Source: Closterium sp. NIES-65 (Eukaryota; Streptophyta; Zygnematophyceae; Desmidiales; Closteriaceae). From it: a stretch of 64,000 bases of DNA. The notes under the pieces are model-generated. The model saw only the letters and a program-made list of their open reading frames with translations. It was not told where the DNA came from and did not search any database. Location: NCBI GenBank assembly GCA_948144175.1, contig CANXME010002006.1, forward strand, positions 1 through 64,000, read 5' to 3'. Positions 1-11,186 of this stretch are shown here, one piece after another (positions within the stretch are counted from its first letter, which is position 1; every line of letters starts with the position of its first letter). Both the position numbers and the translations under genes were made by a program.

Positions 1-1675
1 GAGTAGCTCCCGCCTCGACGAAGCACCGCCAGAGGCCACACGAGCAGACCCGGGGCTGAAGGTAGAGCTGATGCGCTGCGTACTGAACCGCAAACGGCCA
101 TAGAAAATGGGGAGCAGCCGCATGGATCATGGACGTACGAGCGACGTCCATGACCATGCCAATGCGGCGCTCAGCAATCCCATTTTGCTGTGGAGAGGCC
201 GAAAGCGTGAAGGTCTGGCGAATGCCCTGTGCATGACAGAAGGCTCCCAGACGGGCAGAGGAAAACTCCCCGCCTCTGTCAGAGTGCAGACGCAGAACTG
301 GAAAGTCCGAGCCGAAACTCTCTCTGAGCTGGAGACGAGCTGCGCAGATCCAGTCGATCAACACCTTAGTAACGTTACCCTTGCTGTGTAAGGGAACACC
401 GTGGTATAACGCGAGTAGTCGTCAATCACCAACAGGAAGTAACGCTCGTGACCCTGGCCCTGGACGCGGGCGGGGCCCCACACGTCCATGTGAAGAGTCT
501 GCAGGGGAGCCTCTGTCGGAGGAAACTCGGAGGAGTGAGGGCGGAACGCTGCCGCCCCTCGACGCAGGGAACGGAGGTAGGGGCAGGCCCCGAAGGGAGG
601 GGAGGGAGGACTGGGGGAGACCAGAGACAAGGACACGTGAGGCCATGCCTCGAAGATGAGGCACGGAGGGGTGACCAAGGCGGTGGTGCCAAAGGAGAGA
701 CTGGAGGGACAGGAGACGACACGAGCAGGGAGCAGACTCAGGACCTGACCTGGACGCTGCGGCAAACACCTGACCCGACGCAGCTACCTGACCAGACGCA
801 GCAACCGGAGGAGACTCAGTGGTCAGTGTGTACAGGCTCGACCCCGGCCGACGGGTAAACGTGGCCAAGTGTCGGCCCGTCCGAGCACACGTACAGTGGG
901 TCACCCGCTGACTCGCAGGAGTGAACTGGTCAACCCCCCGATCCTGTAGATCAGCACCACTCACTAAGTTCGTAGAGAGCGAGGGGAGGTAGAGGCCTGA
1001 CAGGGTGCCAGCGGGGGCTGCCGGACAAGGTAAGACAGTGGAGAAGCTAGCAAGGACAGGACCCCCAGAGGGGTCCGCCAGGGAGACCGCAACCGGCCGA
1101 CTAAGCGGCGTAAGCGTGGTGCGGTCTCGAAAGAAGGAGCGGGAAGCACCTGAGTCAAGGATGAAGGTGTTTAAGGCCTGATCCGACGTGGTACCTGAGA
1201 GAGCAGACTCACCAACACTTGGGGCAGCAGATGCACTAGCACTTAGAGCAGCAGCCTCACCAGCACCTAGAGCAGCAGCCTCAATGCCCGGGTCAGGCGG
1301 AACACACAGGTAACAGTCACCCTCATCTCTAGTAGGCAATGCATACATGGCATTGAGGATAGCATCATAGTCTAGAGTATAGATATCTACCGGCAGCCTA
1401 AGCAGCTCCACCCAGTCGGGGAGCTCAGCCGCGTCGCTAAACTCCGTACACCAGGCGTCGCTCAGACGGGCAAAGCAGCGGGACTCTGCATGACCAAACG
1501 TCCCGCAAGGCTGACCAGTCCGAGCACCAGTGCGAATGACGTACGGACAGCGAGCAGTACCCCGTGACCCGTCACGCTGAGCGTACCACTCACGAAGTTG
1601 CTGGGGCGAAAGGACCGCGAACGGACGACGCTGCAGCTCCACCTGGCCACTACAAGCATCTGCCGAGCTACTCAC
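1..1675 (-). pseudogene. Copia C pol remnant (zinc finger, protease, integrase)
   Basis: Minus-strand translation gives, in order, a Cys/His finger-like segment (CPYV...GQPCG...GHAESRC), the retropepsin motif LDSGASRSFF, the GAG-pre-integrase motif LLWHHRLGH, and integrase segments with HMDVWGPA, HSDRGGEF and NGIAERR, so all three DDE positions are present. The frame is lost between about 760 and 640 and again near 390, so integrase is spread over three frames. Reverse transcriptase and RNase H would lie to the left, outside the window. No gag is visible upstream. The fragments match the intact order in copia B at 14714-22157, so this is a dead copy. Confidence 0.85.
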
Positions 1676-1899
1676 TCCTGGACGACTCCCACTACGGCCA
1701 CCCCTATAACCCCAACTAGCGTACCACTCACGAAGCTATTTGGGGGTGAGGGACTCATGCGGACGACGCTGGAGCTGCATCTGGCCACGCCAGGAGCAGC
1801 AGTAGCAGTAGAAAGAGCAGTAGCAGCAAGAGCAGTAGTAACAGCAAGTACGGGCATGGCAATGCTCACTAGTGGCAAGAAGGGCAGGCGTACGACGGC

Positions 1900-2625
1900 G
1901 GCAGTTGTAGGGGCGGCTGCTCCAGGGGCGGCTGCTCCAGGGGCGGCTGCTGCAGGGGCGGCTGCTCCAGGGGCGGCTGCTGCAGTGGCGGCTGCTCCAG
2001 GGGCGGCTGCTGCAGGGGTGGCTGCTCCAGGGGCGACTGTTGCAGAGGCGGCTGCTCCAGGGGCGGCTGCTGCAGGGGCAGCTGCTCCAGGGGCGGCTAC
2101 TGCAGGGGTGGCTGCTCCAGGGGCGGCTGCTGCAGTGGGGGCTGCTCCTGGGGCGGCTGCTTCAGGGGCGGCTGCTCCAGTGGCGGCTGCTGCAAGGGAG
2201 GCTGCTCCAGGGGCGGCTGCTGCAGTGGCGGCTGCTCCAGGGGCGGCTGCTGCAGGGGCGGCTGCTCCAGGGGTGGCTGTTGCAGTGGCGGCTGCTCCAG
2301 GGGCGGCTGCTGAAGTGGCGGCTGCTCCAGGGGCGGCTGCTGCAGTGGCGGCTGCTCCAGGGGCGGCTGCTGCAGGGGCGGCTGCTCCACGGGCGGCTGC
2401 TGCAGGGGCGGCTGCTCCAGGGGCGGCTCCCGCAGTGGCGGCTGCTCCAGGGGCGGCTGCTCTAGGCGCGGCTGCTTAATGGGCGGCTGCTCCAGGGGCG
2501 GCTGCTTCAAAGGCGGCTGCTCCAGGGGTGGCTGCTGCAGGGGAGGCTGCTCCAGGGGCGGCTGCTGCAGTGGCGGCTGCTCCAAGGGCGGTTGTTGCAG
2601 TGGCAGCTGCTCCAGGTTCGGGTTA
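1900..2625 (-). repeat. 15-bp GC-rich minisatellite in copia C leader
   Basis: About 45 tandem copies of a 15-base unit (plus strand GGGGCGGCTGCTSCAG with variants) fill this stretch. Read on the element's sense strand it would give Pro-Pro-Leu-Glu/Gln-Gln repeats, but it lies between the primer-binding site and pol, in the untranslated leader. The long open frames here on both strands follow from the repeat length being a multiple of three and are not genes. Confidence 0.85.
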
Positions 2626-2779
2626 GGGCAGGGCGCCGCGGCGGGCAGGGGAGACGCCACGCGGGTCCCGCAGGGGCGTCGCGACGCACAGGAGCCGCGC
2701 CTCGCGGATCCTGCAGGGGACAAGGCGGGGGCGACGCGGCGAGGCCGCGACTGGCGACGGGGTGAGGTCGCGAAGGGGC

Positions 2780-3235
2780 CGCGAAGGGAGCCGTGAGGGG
2801 GGCCGCGAAGGGGCCGCGAGGGGGGGGCCGCGAGGGGGCCGTGAAGGGGCCGCGAAGGGAGCCGTGAGGGGGGGGCGCGAGGGGGGGCCGTGAAGGGGCC
2901 GCGAAGGGGCTGCGAAGGGGCCACAAAGGGGCCGTGAGGGGGCCGCGAGAGGGCCGCGAAGGGGCCGCGAAGGGGCCGCAAAGGGGCCGCGAAGGGGCCG
3001 TGAAGGGGCCGTGAAGGTGCCGCGAAGGGGCCGTGAAGGGGCCGCGAAGGGGCCGTGAAGGGGCCGTGAAGGGGCCGTGAAGGGGCCGCGAAGGGGCCGT
3101 GAAGGGGCCGTGAAGGGGGCGTGAAGGTGCTGCGAAGGGGCCGTGAAGGGAGGCCGCGAAGGGGCCACGAGGGGCCTGAAGGGGCCGCGAAGGGCCGTGA
3201 GAGGGCCCGTGAGAGGCCGTGAGAGGGGCCGCTAC
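2780..3235 (-). repeat. 12-bp GC-rich minisatellite in copia C leader
   Basis: Tandem GGGGCCGYGAAG units fill this stretch, with some units expanded by runs of G. Together with the 15-bp array it makes up most of the leader between LTR and pol. The unit is unlike the leader repeats of copies A, B and E. Confidence 0.85.
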
Positions 3236-3408
3236 GGGGCCGTAGGGGAGCGCGACGGGCCACTAAGGGCATGGGACGCGACGGGAGGGTAGGCACACGG
3301 GGCGCGACTCAGGCAGGGGCGAAGCGCGCTCCGAGCAGAAAAAAAAAAAAAAATCGATATTCGGTGGGCCCTAGGAAACGTTCCCACTAGGGAACCTGCT
3401 CTATACCA

Positions 3409-3534
3409 TGTGAAAGAACAAGGAATGAATGAACTAGCAAGCAGGTGGGTACAAGTAGGAAAACCTAAAAGTGTTGTACCCCATATTGTCTACCCCACTA
3501 CAGCCTACACAGACTATAGCATCTGAGTTTGACA
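3409..3534 (-). repeat. 5' LTR of copia C
   Basis: This 126-bp sequence begins TG and ends CA, aligns over its length with the reverse complement of the copia B LTR, and is directly followed on the minus strand by the primer-binding site. Its partner LTR is outside the window. Confidence 0.85.
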
Positions 3535-3660
3535 GGATGAACGGAAGAAGTTGCTGTTTTTGTCGACGGGACAGTTGCTGGCAGAGAAGGCAAGGCCCCC
3601 GGGATCCACCGATTATGGGATGTTACAAAAGCACGCCATCGTTCTTCCCCTTCATTCAAG
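3535..3660 (+). pseudogene. Exon fragment of the unidentified gene split by copia C and copia A
   Basis: Read in the phase set by the next exon, these 126 bases are fully open and end at ...CATTCAAG followed by GTGTGT, a good 5' splice site. The next exon (11187) starts with one base that completes the codon. Without copia A the intron would be about 66 bases, close to the other introns of this gene (75 and 86). The exon's 5' part was displaced leftwards by copia C and is not visible. I do not recognise the peptide (it contains LLFLSTGQLLAEKARPPGS). Exon assignment is inferred from phase agreement. Confidence 0.6.
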
Positions 3661-3678
3661 GTGTGTAGAACAACCACC

Positions 3679-3800
3679 TGAGAAAAGTAGAACGAGAATG
3701 AGATGACTATGGAATGGAAGTGATACAAATATGCAACCCTAGAAATGTGTACCCCATATGGGCTACCCCACTATAGCCTACATAACATTATAATTTGACA
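3679..3800 (-). repeat. 3' LTR of copia A
   Basis: 122 bp, TG...CA, preceded by TSD CCACC and followed by the polypurine tract. It differs from the 5' LTR at two positions. Confidence 0.93.
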
Positions 3801-4008
3801 CACCCCCATAGGCAAAGTGGGGGAGAACAAGGGGTCACAAGACCAGTCAAGCAAAGCAAAGCAAAGCTCAGGGTGGATCACAAAGTCACCACACATTCCG
3901 AGCACAAGTTCAAGGCCAGAAGGCCAGTTCACATGCAGGAGCACATATATATATAAGAGGCTAAGCAAGCAAGAGCAAGAGTAAATATATGTGACAGTAC
4001 AAACAAGG

Positions 4009-7000
4009 TCAAGAAGTGAGCAAGTGAGGCAAGACAGCCACAAGACCAAGCTGAGTACAGAAGCGCTGATGATCACAAGGCGCAAGCGCCTTGGTGAAAA
4101 CATCAGCAGTGTTGGCCTCAGAGGCCACGTACGCAAGCCGCAACTGACCACGCTGCTGTAGCTCACGAGCAAGGAAGTAGCGCAGAGCAATGTGCTTTGT
4201 TCTGTGCTCCAGTCGCTGCTCTCGACACAAGGCCAGCATGGCCTTGTTGTCTACGTACAGGACTGGAGGAGAACGAGGCGGCTCTCCAAGGTCAGTCAGC
4301 AGGTAGGTGAGCCAGCGAAGCTCCTGGGCAGCCATGGCCCCGGCGTAGATCTCAGCCTCACAACTGGAGCCGAGAACAGAAGACGAGCGAGTAGCCCGCC
4401 ACGAAACAGAGCCGGAACCAAGGCTGAAGGTGTAACCTTGTGTCGACCGCTGCGTAGCCTGGTCGTCAGCCCAAGAAGCGTCCGCGTGCCCAGTGAGGAC
4501 CACTGGACTGCGCCCTCCAAGCACTAGCCCCATGCCCGACGTACTGCACAAGTAGCGCAACACCCTCTTCGCTGCAGCCATGTGCTCTGGTCGGTGTCTC
4601 CCAGGAGCAACATAGCGTGCGAGAATGCTAAGAGGGTATGCAAGGTCAGGTCGTGTGCAGGTCATCAGGTACATGAGGCAACCAACAAGCTCTGGATACG
4701 GGCCACTTGACTCTACGGACTCATCCGAAGGCACTGCTGAGAGTGAGTGGCGAGTAGGCAGAGGAGTGGCCTGAGGCGAGGAGTACCGTGAAGCCGAAGC
4801 GCTGAAGGACCTGCTGCACCATGTGTGACTGAGTCAGGGTAATGGTGCGGCGTGCTCTGTCCCGGGTGATCTGCAAGCCAAGGTAGCTGCGCAGTTCACC
4901 AAGGTCAGTGCACGTATGTCTTTTCTGCAGCTCAGACTTCACGTAGGCGAGTCCAGCAGTGTCAGCTGTGGCAAAGACCAAGTCGTCGACGTACACGAGG
5001 ATGTAGAACGGCGGCAGAGAGGTGTCGGTGCGCAGAAACAGCGACTGGTCGGCAGTAGAAGGAGCAAACCCAAGAGCCGCAAGTGTAATCCTCAGTGTGT
5101 TGTGCCACTCACGTGGCGCCTGGCGGAGACCGTAGACTGGACGCCGGAGACTCTACTAGGTACCAGGAGAGAAAGACCCAGTGAAGCCAGGTGGGCGGCG
5201 CAGCCAAATCTCCTCGTGCAGGCTGCCCTACAAGAAAGCAGTGCTGAAATCGAGAGAGTGCAGCTCGTAGTCACGGTGAGCAGCAACGTGTAGCAGTACC
5301 CGAAGAGTGGTCATCTTCGGGGTGGGGGAGAAGGTCTGAAAGTAGTCAACTCCCTGCCGCTGACTGAAGCCACGAGCCACGTAACGCGCCTTGAAGACAG
5401 GCGGAGAACCCGGCGGCCGCTTCACCCTGAAGATCCACATGCCATTGACGATGTTCGCCCCAGGAGGGGGGACAGCGTCAACGTAGGTGCCTGTGGACTT
5501 CCAGGAAGCCATCTCTGCATCCATAGCTGCCTGCCACTGAGAGGAGTAGGGACCCTCTATCGCCTCCGCGTAAGAGCGCGGAGTCGGGATGTCAAGTGCA
5601 TCCGGGTCTCCCTTAGGGGCAATCAGCGTGGACACGAGATGAGGCAAAGCAGCAGCAAAACACTGGAACTCCTCCTGCCTGTCCTCAAGGACGTCCGTGC
5701 CAAGGGCACACTCTCCCCCGACGGACGGAAGACAGACAGACGCAGACTTAGCGACAAGACTAGCGGCGTAGTCTAGGCGACAGCGAGCAGCAAAGTCGAC
5801 GAGCTCAGCAACGAGGGCAGACGCAGAAGTAGAATCGAAAGAAGGGTCAGTGACGACAGTAGCAAGGAGACGCGTGACAGTGGCGGCACGAAGAGAATTC
5901 GACTCCGGGTCGGAAAGAGCAGGAAGAGAGGACACAGGAGGAGAAGGCAGAGGGGCACGCAAAGGAGCAGTAGACGGACGCAGAGACATCCGGTGCGTGC
6001 GAGGGACAGGAGGAGGACGCTGACGCGAACCGCGACCACTAGCGCGAGCAGCACGAACAGGCGACGCAGGACGAGACGCAGGCGCACGACGCTCAGCAAG
6101 ACCTCTAGTAGGACCAGCGTAGGGAGAAGAAGCAGGCAAAGGGGAGGCAGGCTGTAGCTGTGGCTGCGACTGGACAGGCTGTGGACCCTCTAAGGGAGGA
6201 GGAGGACCAGTAGAAGGTGGAAGACCAAGAACCTGCTGCAGGAGTGGAACGAAGTACGGTCGAGGCCGCGTGGCGACGCCTGAAGCAGCAGGGACAGCAC
6301 AAGTGCCCCCAGCAGGGGCACCCGCTCCAGCAACACCTCCAGCAGCTCCTACAGCAGCTCCAGAAGCACTCCCAGCAGGACCGCCAGAGGTAGTCTCAGC
6401 GCCAACACCCTCAGCAGCACCAGCTCCAGTCGAACCCGCAGGCCCAGCAGCTCCAGTACTCCCAGTACAAGCACCTCCGGGACCCGCGACAGCAGCACCC
6501 TCAGTAGCCGAAGAACCTCCAGCACCAGAAGCACGGCTCCAGTGCCGGGCAAACCACTCGCGCAGCTCCTGTGGAGAGAGTGGCTCCCGGCGAGACGAAA
6601 CACCCGGAGAACCTCCAGGCAGAGCACCTCCAGGCTCAGCACCCCCAGGCCCAGCATTTCTAGGCAAAGCACCTCCAGGCGTAGCACTTAGGCCCAGCAC
6701 CCCCAGGCTTAGCACCTCCAGGCTCAGCACCCCCAGGCGTAGCACCCCCAGGCTCAGCACCCCCAGGCTCAGCACCCCTAGGCTCCGCACCCCCAGGCCC
6801 AGCACCCCCCGGCTAAGCACCCCCAGGCTCAGCACCCCCAGGCTCAGCACCCCCAGTCTCCGCACCTCTAGGCTTAGCACAAGAGTCACCAGTAACCTCC
6901 ACAGGCTCGACTGCGTCTACCTGGGACAAACCTGAAGGGGCAGGATCCTGAGGGGGGAGGGGGTCTACCGGGGGGGGACCTGGTACAAGGAAGAGCGGGG

Positions 7001-9866
7001 GCGGGGGGGGGACGGAGTGCGGTAGGGGAAGAGGCGGTCGTAGGGGACCGGCTCGTCGAACGTGACGTCCTGGGAGGATAGAACACGGCGAGAGGTGGGG
7101 TGGTAGAACTGCCACCCAGGCGCGTCAGGGGGGAACCCCAGGAAGACGCAAGGAGCAGCGCGAGGGGTCAGTTTGTCCGCAGACAAGTCGCGGACAAACG
7201 CCCGAGATCCCTAGACCCGGAACGCCGACGCATCGCCAACCTTTCCCGTCCACAGCAGGGCTGGGGAGGTCTCCGGCCTGGAGACCCTGGGCTGAAAGTT
7301 GATCTGATGCGCCGCGTACCGAACCGCAAACGGCCACAGAAAATGGGGGGCAGCCGCATGCATCATAGACGTACGAGCGACGTCCATGACCATGCCAATG
7401 CGGCGCTCAGCAATCCCATTTTGCTGCGGAGAGTCCGGAAGCGTGAAGGTCTGACGGATGCCTCGTGCACAACAGTAGGCTCGCAGAAGGCCAGAGGAGA
7501 ACTCTCCGCCTCTGTCCGAGTGCAGACGCAGAACAGGAAAGTCCGAGCCAAAGCTCTGCCTGAGCTGGAGACGAGCTGCGCGGATCCAGTCGATCAGCAC
7601 CTCAGTGACATCACCCTTGCTGCGCAAGGGGAAGACTGTGGTGTAACGCGAGTAGTTGTCAACAACGAGCAGGAAGTAGCGCTCGTGACCCTGTCCACGG
7701 ATGCGGGCTGGGCCCCACACGTCCATGTGAAGCGTCTGCAACGGGGCCTCTGTCGGAGGAAACTGGGAGGAGTGAGGGGCAGCACGTTGGCGCCCCTCGA
7801 CACAGGGGACATACGCAGGGCCAGGGCCCTGAGGAAGGGGAGGGAGGGACCGGGGCAGACCAGACACAAGAGGACGGGAGGCCATGCCTCTGAGCCGAAG
7901 CAGAGAGGGGTGACCAAGGCGGTGGTGCCAGAGGAGAGTCTCGTGAGACAGGAGACGACACGAACAGGGGGCAAACTCAGGACCAGACCTGGACGCTGCA
8001 GTAAACACCTGACTCGACGCAGCTACCCTACCAGGCTCAGCAACGGGAGGAGACGCAGTGGTCAGTGTGTACAGGCTCGACCTCGGCTGATGGGTAAACC
8101 TAGCCAGGTGTCAGCCTGTGCTAGCCTCGGTGCAGTGCGTAGAGAACGAGGGGAGGTAGAGACCAGACAGGGTGCCAGAGGGAGCCGCCGGACACGGGAG
8201 GACTGTGGAGAAGTGAGACAGGACAGGACCCCCAGAGGTGTCAGCCAGAGACACCGCAACCGGCCGACTAAGCGGCGTGAGTGTGGTGCGGTCCCGAAAG
8301 AAGGAGCGAGAAGCCTTAGAGTCAAGGGTGAAGGTGAGGGAGGCCGAAGCCGACGTAGTACCTGAGAGCGAAGACTCACCAGTACCTGAGGGCACAAACG
8401 CACTGGAACCTAGAGCAGCAGCCTCACCAGCACCTAGAGCAGCAGTACCAATGCCCGGGTCGGGCGTGAAACACCAGTAACAGTCACCCTCATCACTAAT
8501 AGTCACAGCATACATGGCAGCAAGGATAGCATCAAAGTCAAGATCATAGATAGCTACGCCTGCCCTAGACAGCTCTCCCCAGCGGGGGATCTCACTGGCC
8601 TCCGGGAACTGCTGACGCCAAGCGTCCGTCAGGCGGCCAAAGCAGCGCTAGGTGGGGTGGGCACCCCCACACTGCTTACCCGCGCGATCGCCGCTGCGAA
8701 GGACGTAGGTGCATGGACCAAAGCCCCCACCACGCTGACGCTGCGTGTACCAGTCATGGAGCTGCTAAGGGGGGGGGATGTCCCGAGAACGCTGGTGCTG
8801 CTGCTGCTGCTGCTGCTGGCGCTGACCACCACCAGTGCTGCTCCGCTGCGAAGCGCCACCCCGACCACCTCCACCTCCTCCACCACCGCCTCCTCCACCA
8901 CCGCCACCACCGCCGCCTCCGCTAGGACCGCCGCCGCCTCCGCCGCCTCCGCCGCCTCCGCCTCCACTGCTGCCACCGACACCTCCACCCCCGCCACCAC
9001 TCCCACCGCCACCCCCACTCCCTCCGCCGCCTCCACCGCCACCTCCACCGCCCCCGCTAGCTCCACCCGCGCCCCTGCCCCCCTTGCCCTTGCCAGAGCG
9101 GCGTCTCCCGCTAGGGGCAGACGCCGCACCGACCGACTCAAGACCAACGAGGTCGGCCGCAGTGGCAGAGGCGACAGAGGGCAAAAGGGGGGAAGGAGAA
9201 CACCCCTCAAAGATGGGGGTGCGAGGGTCACCACGAGAGGCTCCTACAGCGACGATGCTCTTCTCTGCTGCTAGGAGGGCCTTCTCTAAGAGGTCAACAG
9301 TGAGAGTGGTGGGACAGACCGAGAGGAAGTGGTCCCTGACTACACGAAGGGAGTCAGGGAGGCGGGTGACTATAAAATAGAGAGTGATGTACATGGGGGG
9401 GGGGGTTCTTGGCGCAGAACTCAGCAGGAAGCGCGGCGCGGTAGCGAGTGTCACTAGTGCGGAGGTGCGTAATGAGGTCAGCGACTGTGGGAAGGGTAGC
9501 AAGGTCAGGGAAGAGGAAGGGTAGCATGAGGCGACTCAGTGCATCAGTGGGAGGGGAAGAGTAGCGCGCAACTACAGCGTCGTACAAGGTGTGAGCACTC
9601 TTGTACTGACTAAAGTGCGCGCGCTCAGCGGTAGGCAGGTGGCGACGCACAGCAAGACGTGCAGCAGCATCGCGCGTGGCCCACTGGGAGCGAACAGTGG
9701 GGTCAGCATCAGCAACAGGGGCAGGAGAGGCGCCAGAGGTGAGGTCAAAGAGAGAGAGACCGTCTGCCCTATCGCACTGTAAGAACAGCTGCAGGTCGTC
9801 GACCCAGACCTCAAAGTCAATGGTGCGACCCTCAGTGTCAAAAGCGAGGACACTAGGGGTAGCCAT
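4009..9866 (-). pseudogene. Copia A gag-pol, multiply disrupted
   Basis: Gag begins with ATG at 9866 (MATPSVL...), matching the copia B start. The frame shifts at an expanded G run near 9395-9405 and again at the G run near 8770. Protease has DSKAS instead of DSGAS, removing the conserved glycine after the catalytic Asp-Ser. About 80 bases after it are missing, and a stop follows near 8111. Integrase is well preserved, with catalytic D, D and E (NGIAERR), until TGG became TAG at 7211. The IN-RT linker carries imperfect PGGAE-type repeats. RT runs to 5228, where CAG became TAG just before the conserved GSLHEEIW segment. RT then resumes with YVDDLVFA (about 4985), and RNase H with VDNKAMLAL ends at 4009. 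It cannot make a functional polyprotein. Confidence 0.9.
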
Positions 9867-10019
9867 GACAACAGTAGACTAGCAGTACCAACTGTAGGAC
9901 AGGGGCAGTGCAGTGACACAAGCACTGTTCTCACCAGACAGGGCGTTTCGGGCAGCTCAGCAGCACCGCAACACGGCAACACTGCTGCTCGGATGGCTCA
10001 GCAGCAACTGCGGCTCCGC

Positions 10020-10870
10020 GGTACCAGCGGCTCGACTCCTTAGGCGGCTCGGGCGGCTCGGCTCCTCAGTGGCTCGGGCAGCTCGGGCGGCTCGAGCGGC
10101 TCGGCTCCTCAGTGGCTCGGGCGGCTCGGGCGGCTCGGCTCCTCAGCGGGTCAGGCGGCTCGGGCGGCTCGGGCGGGTCGGGCAGCTCGGGCGGCTCAGG
10201 CAGCTCGCGCGGCTCGGCTCCTCAGCTGCTCAGGCGGCTCGGGCGGCTCGGGCAGGTCGGGCGGCGCGGGCGGCTCGGGCGGAGCGGGCGGGGAAGGGCG
10301 GCGGGGCCGCAAGGTAGGTGGCGGGGCCGCAGTGGGAGAGGCGGCGGGGCCGCAGAGAAGGGCGGCGGGGCCGCTGAGAAGGGCGGCGGGGCCGCTGAGA
10401 AGGGCGGCGGGGCCGCCGAGAAGGGCGGCGGGGCCGCAGCGAGAGAGGCGGCGGGGCCGCGACGAAGGGCGGCGGGGCCTTAGGGTGAGGCGGCGGGGCC
10501 GCAGTGAAGGGCGGCGGGGCCGCTGAGAAGGGCGGCGGGGCCGCAGCGAGAGAGGCGGCGGGGCCGCGACGAAGGGCGGCGGGGCCTCAGTGTGAGGCGG
10601 CGGGGCCGCAGCGAAGGGTGGCAGGGCCGCTGAGAAGGGCGGCGGGGCCGCAGCGAGAGAGTCGGCAGGGCCGCGACGAAGGGCGGCGGGGCGGCTGAGA
10701 GGGGCGGCTGGGCCGCTGAGAAGGGCGGCGGGGCCGAATCGATGGGCGGCGGGGCAGTTAGGGCGGCGGGGCCTAATCGACGGGCGGCGGGGCCGAAAGG
10801 GCGGCGTGGCCGTTAGGGCGGCTGGGCCTAATCGACAGGCGGCGGGGCCACTAGGGCGATGGGGCCGCTA
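10020..10870 (-). repeat. GC-rich minisatellites in copia A leader
   Basis: Two abutting arrays lie between primer-binding site and gag: GGCTCGGGCGG-type units (about 10030-10290) and GGCGGGGCCGC...AAGGGC-type units of about 20 bases (10300-10870). Open frames in this stretch are by-products of the repeat. The leader positions match those of the arrays in copies B and C, but the units differ. Confidence 0.85.
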
Positions 10871-11011
10871 GGGCGTTGGGGCCGCTGGGGCGGCTCGACG
10901 AAGTGAGAGCACGGAGCGCGACTCAGGCTGAGCGCGCTTCGGGCAGGAAATAAAAGGCTCGATGTGGTGGGCCCTAGGCACAGTTCCCACGGGGTAACCT
11001 GCTCGATACCA

Positions 11012-11133
11012 TGAGAAAATTAGAACGAGAATGAGATGACTATGGAATGGAAGTGATACAAATATGCAACCCTAGAAATGTGTACCCCATATGGGCTACC
11101 CCACTATAGCCTACACAACATTATAATTTGACA
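11012..11133 (-). repeat. 5' LTR of copia A
   Basis: 122 bp, TG...CA, followed on the plus strand by TSD CCACC (11134-11138). On the minus strand the primer-binding site begins directly at its end. Confidence 0.93.
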
Positions 11134-11186
11134 CCACCGGCCATAATGACTTCCGTAATCCGATCACTAACACTGTTTCTTTGCAG

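Larger units (their letters stand above)
1..3534 (-). mobile_element. Ty1/copia retrotransposon copy C (3' part outside window)
   Basis: This is a minus-strand copia element whose 5' LTR is at 3409-3534. A primer-binding site (TGGTATAGAGCAGG, at 3395-3408 on the minus strand) directly follows the LTR and resembles the tRNA-iMet type TGGTATCAGAGC. A GC-rich repetitive leader comes next, then pol. The gag region that copies A and B carry between leader and zinc-finger region is absent: the leader repeats run to about 1900 and the zinc-finger/protease region starts at about 1675. A segment of about 75 bp around the Gln-rich region is duplicated (1579-1650 and 1721-1793). The bases next to the LTR (GGATG, 3535-3539) would be one TSD copy; the other lies outside. 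The element sits inside an exon of the unidentified gene at 3535-14234. Confidence 0.88.
3679..11133 (-). mobile_element. Ty1/copia retrotransposon copy A, full length, decayed
   Basis: A complete 7455-bp element. The 122-bp LTRs at 3679-3800 and 11012-11133 differ at 2 positions. Both sides carry the 5-bp target duplication CCACC (3674-3678, 11134-11138). A tRNA-iMet-like primer-binding site (TGGTATCGAGCAGG) directly follows the 5' LTR, and a purine tract lies next to the 3' LTR (plus-strand CACCCCCATAGG at 3799-3810). Order on the minus strand: LTR, GC-rich repetitive leader, gag, zinc-finger-like region, protease, integrase, RT, RNase H, LTR. It belongs to the same family as copia B but the coding frame is broken many times. 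It lies in an intron of the unidentified gene, antisense to it. Confidence 0.95.

Noticed and set aside
1598..3296. Long Ala/Gly- or Pro/Gln/Arg-rich open frames on both strands (293, 399, 181 codons)
   Set aside because: They lie in the GC-rich minisatellites of the copia C leader; repeat units divisible by three and free of stops create them.
8765..9380. Gly-rich or Pro-rich open frames on both strands near 9 kb
   Set aside because: Shadows of the Gly-rich gag linker of copia A.
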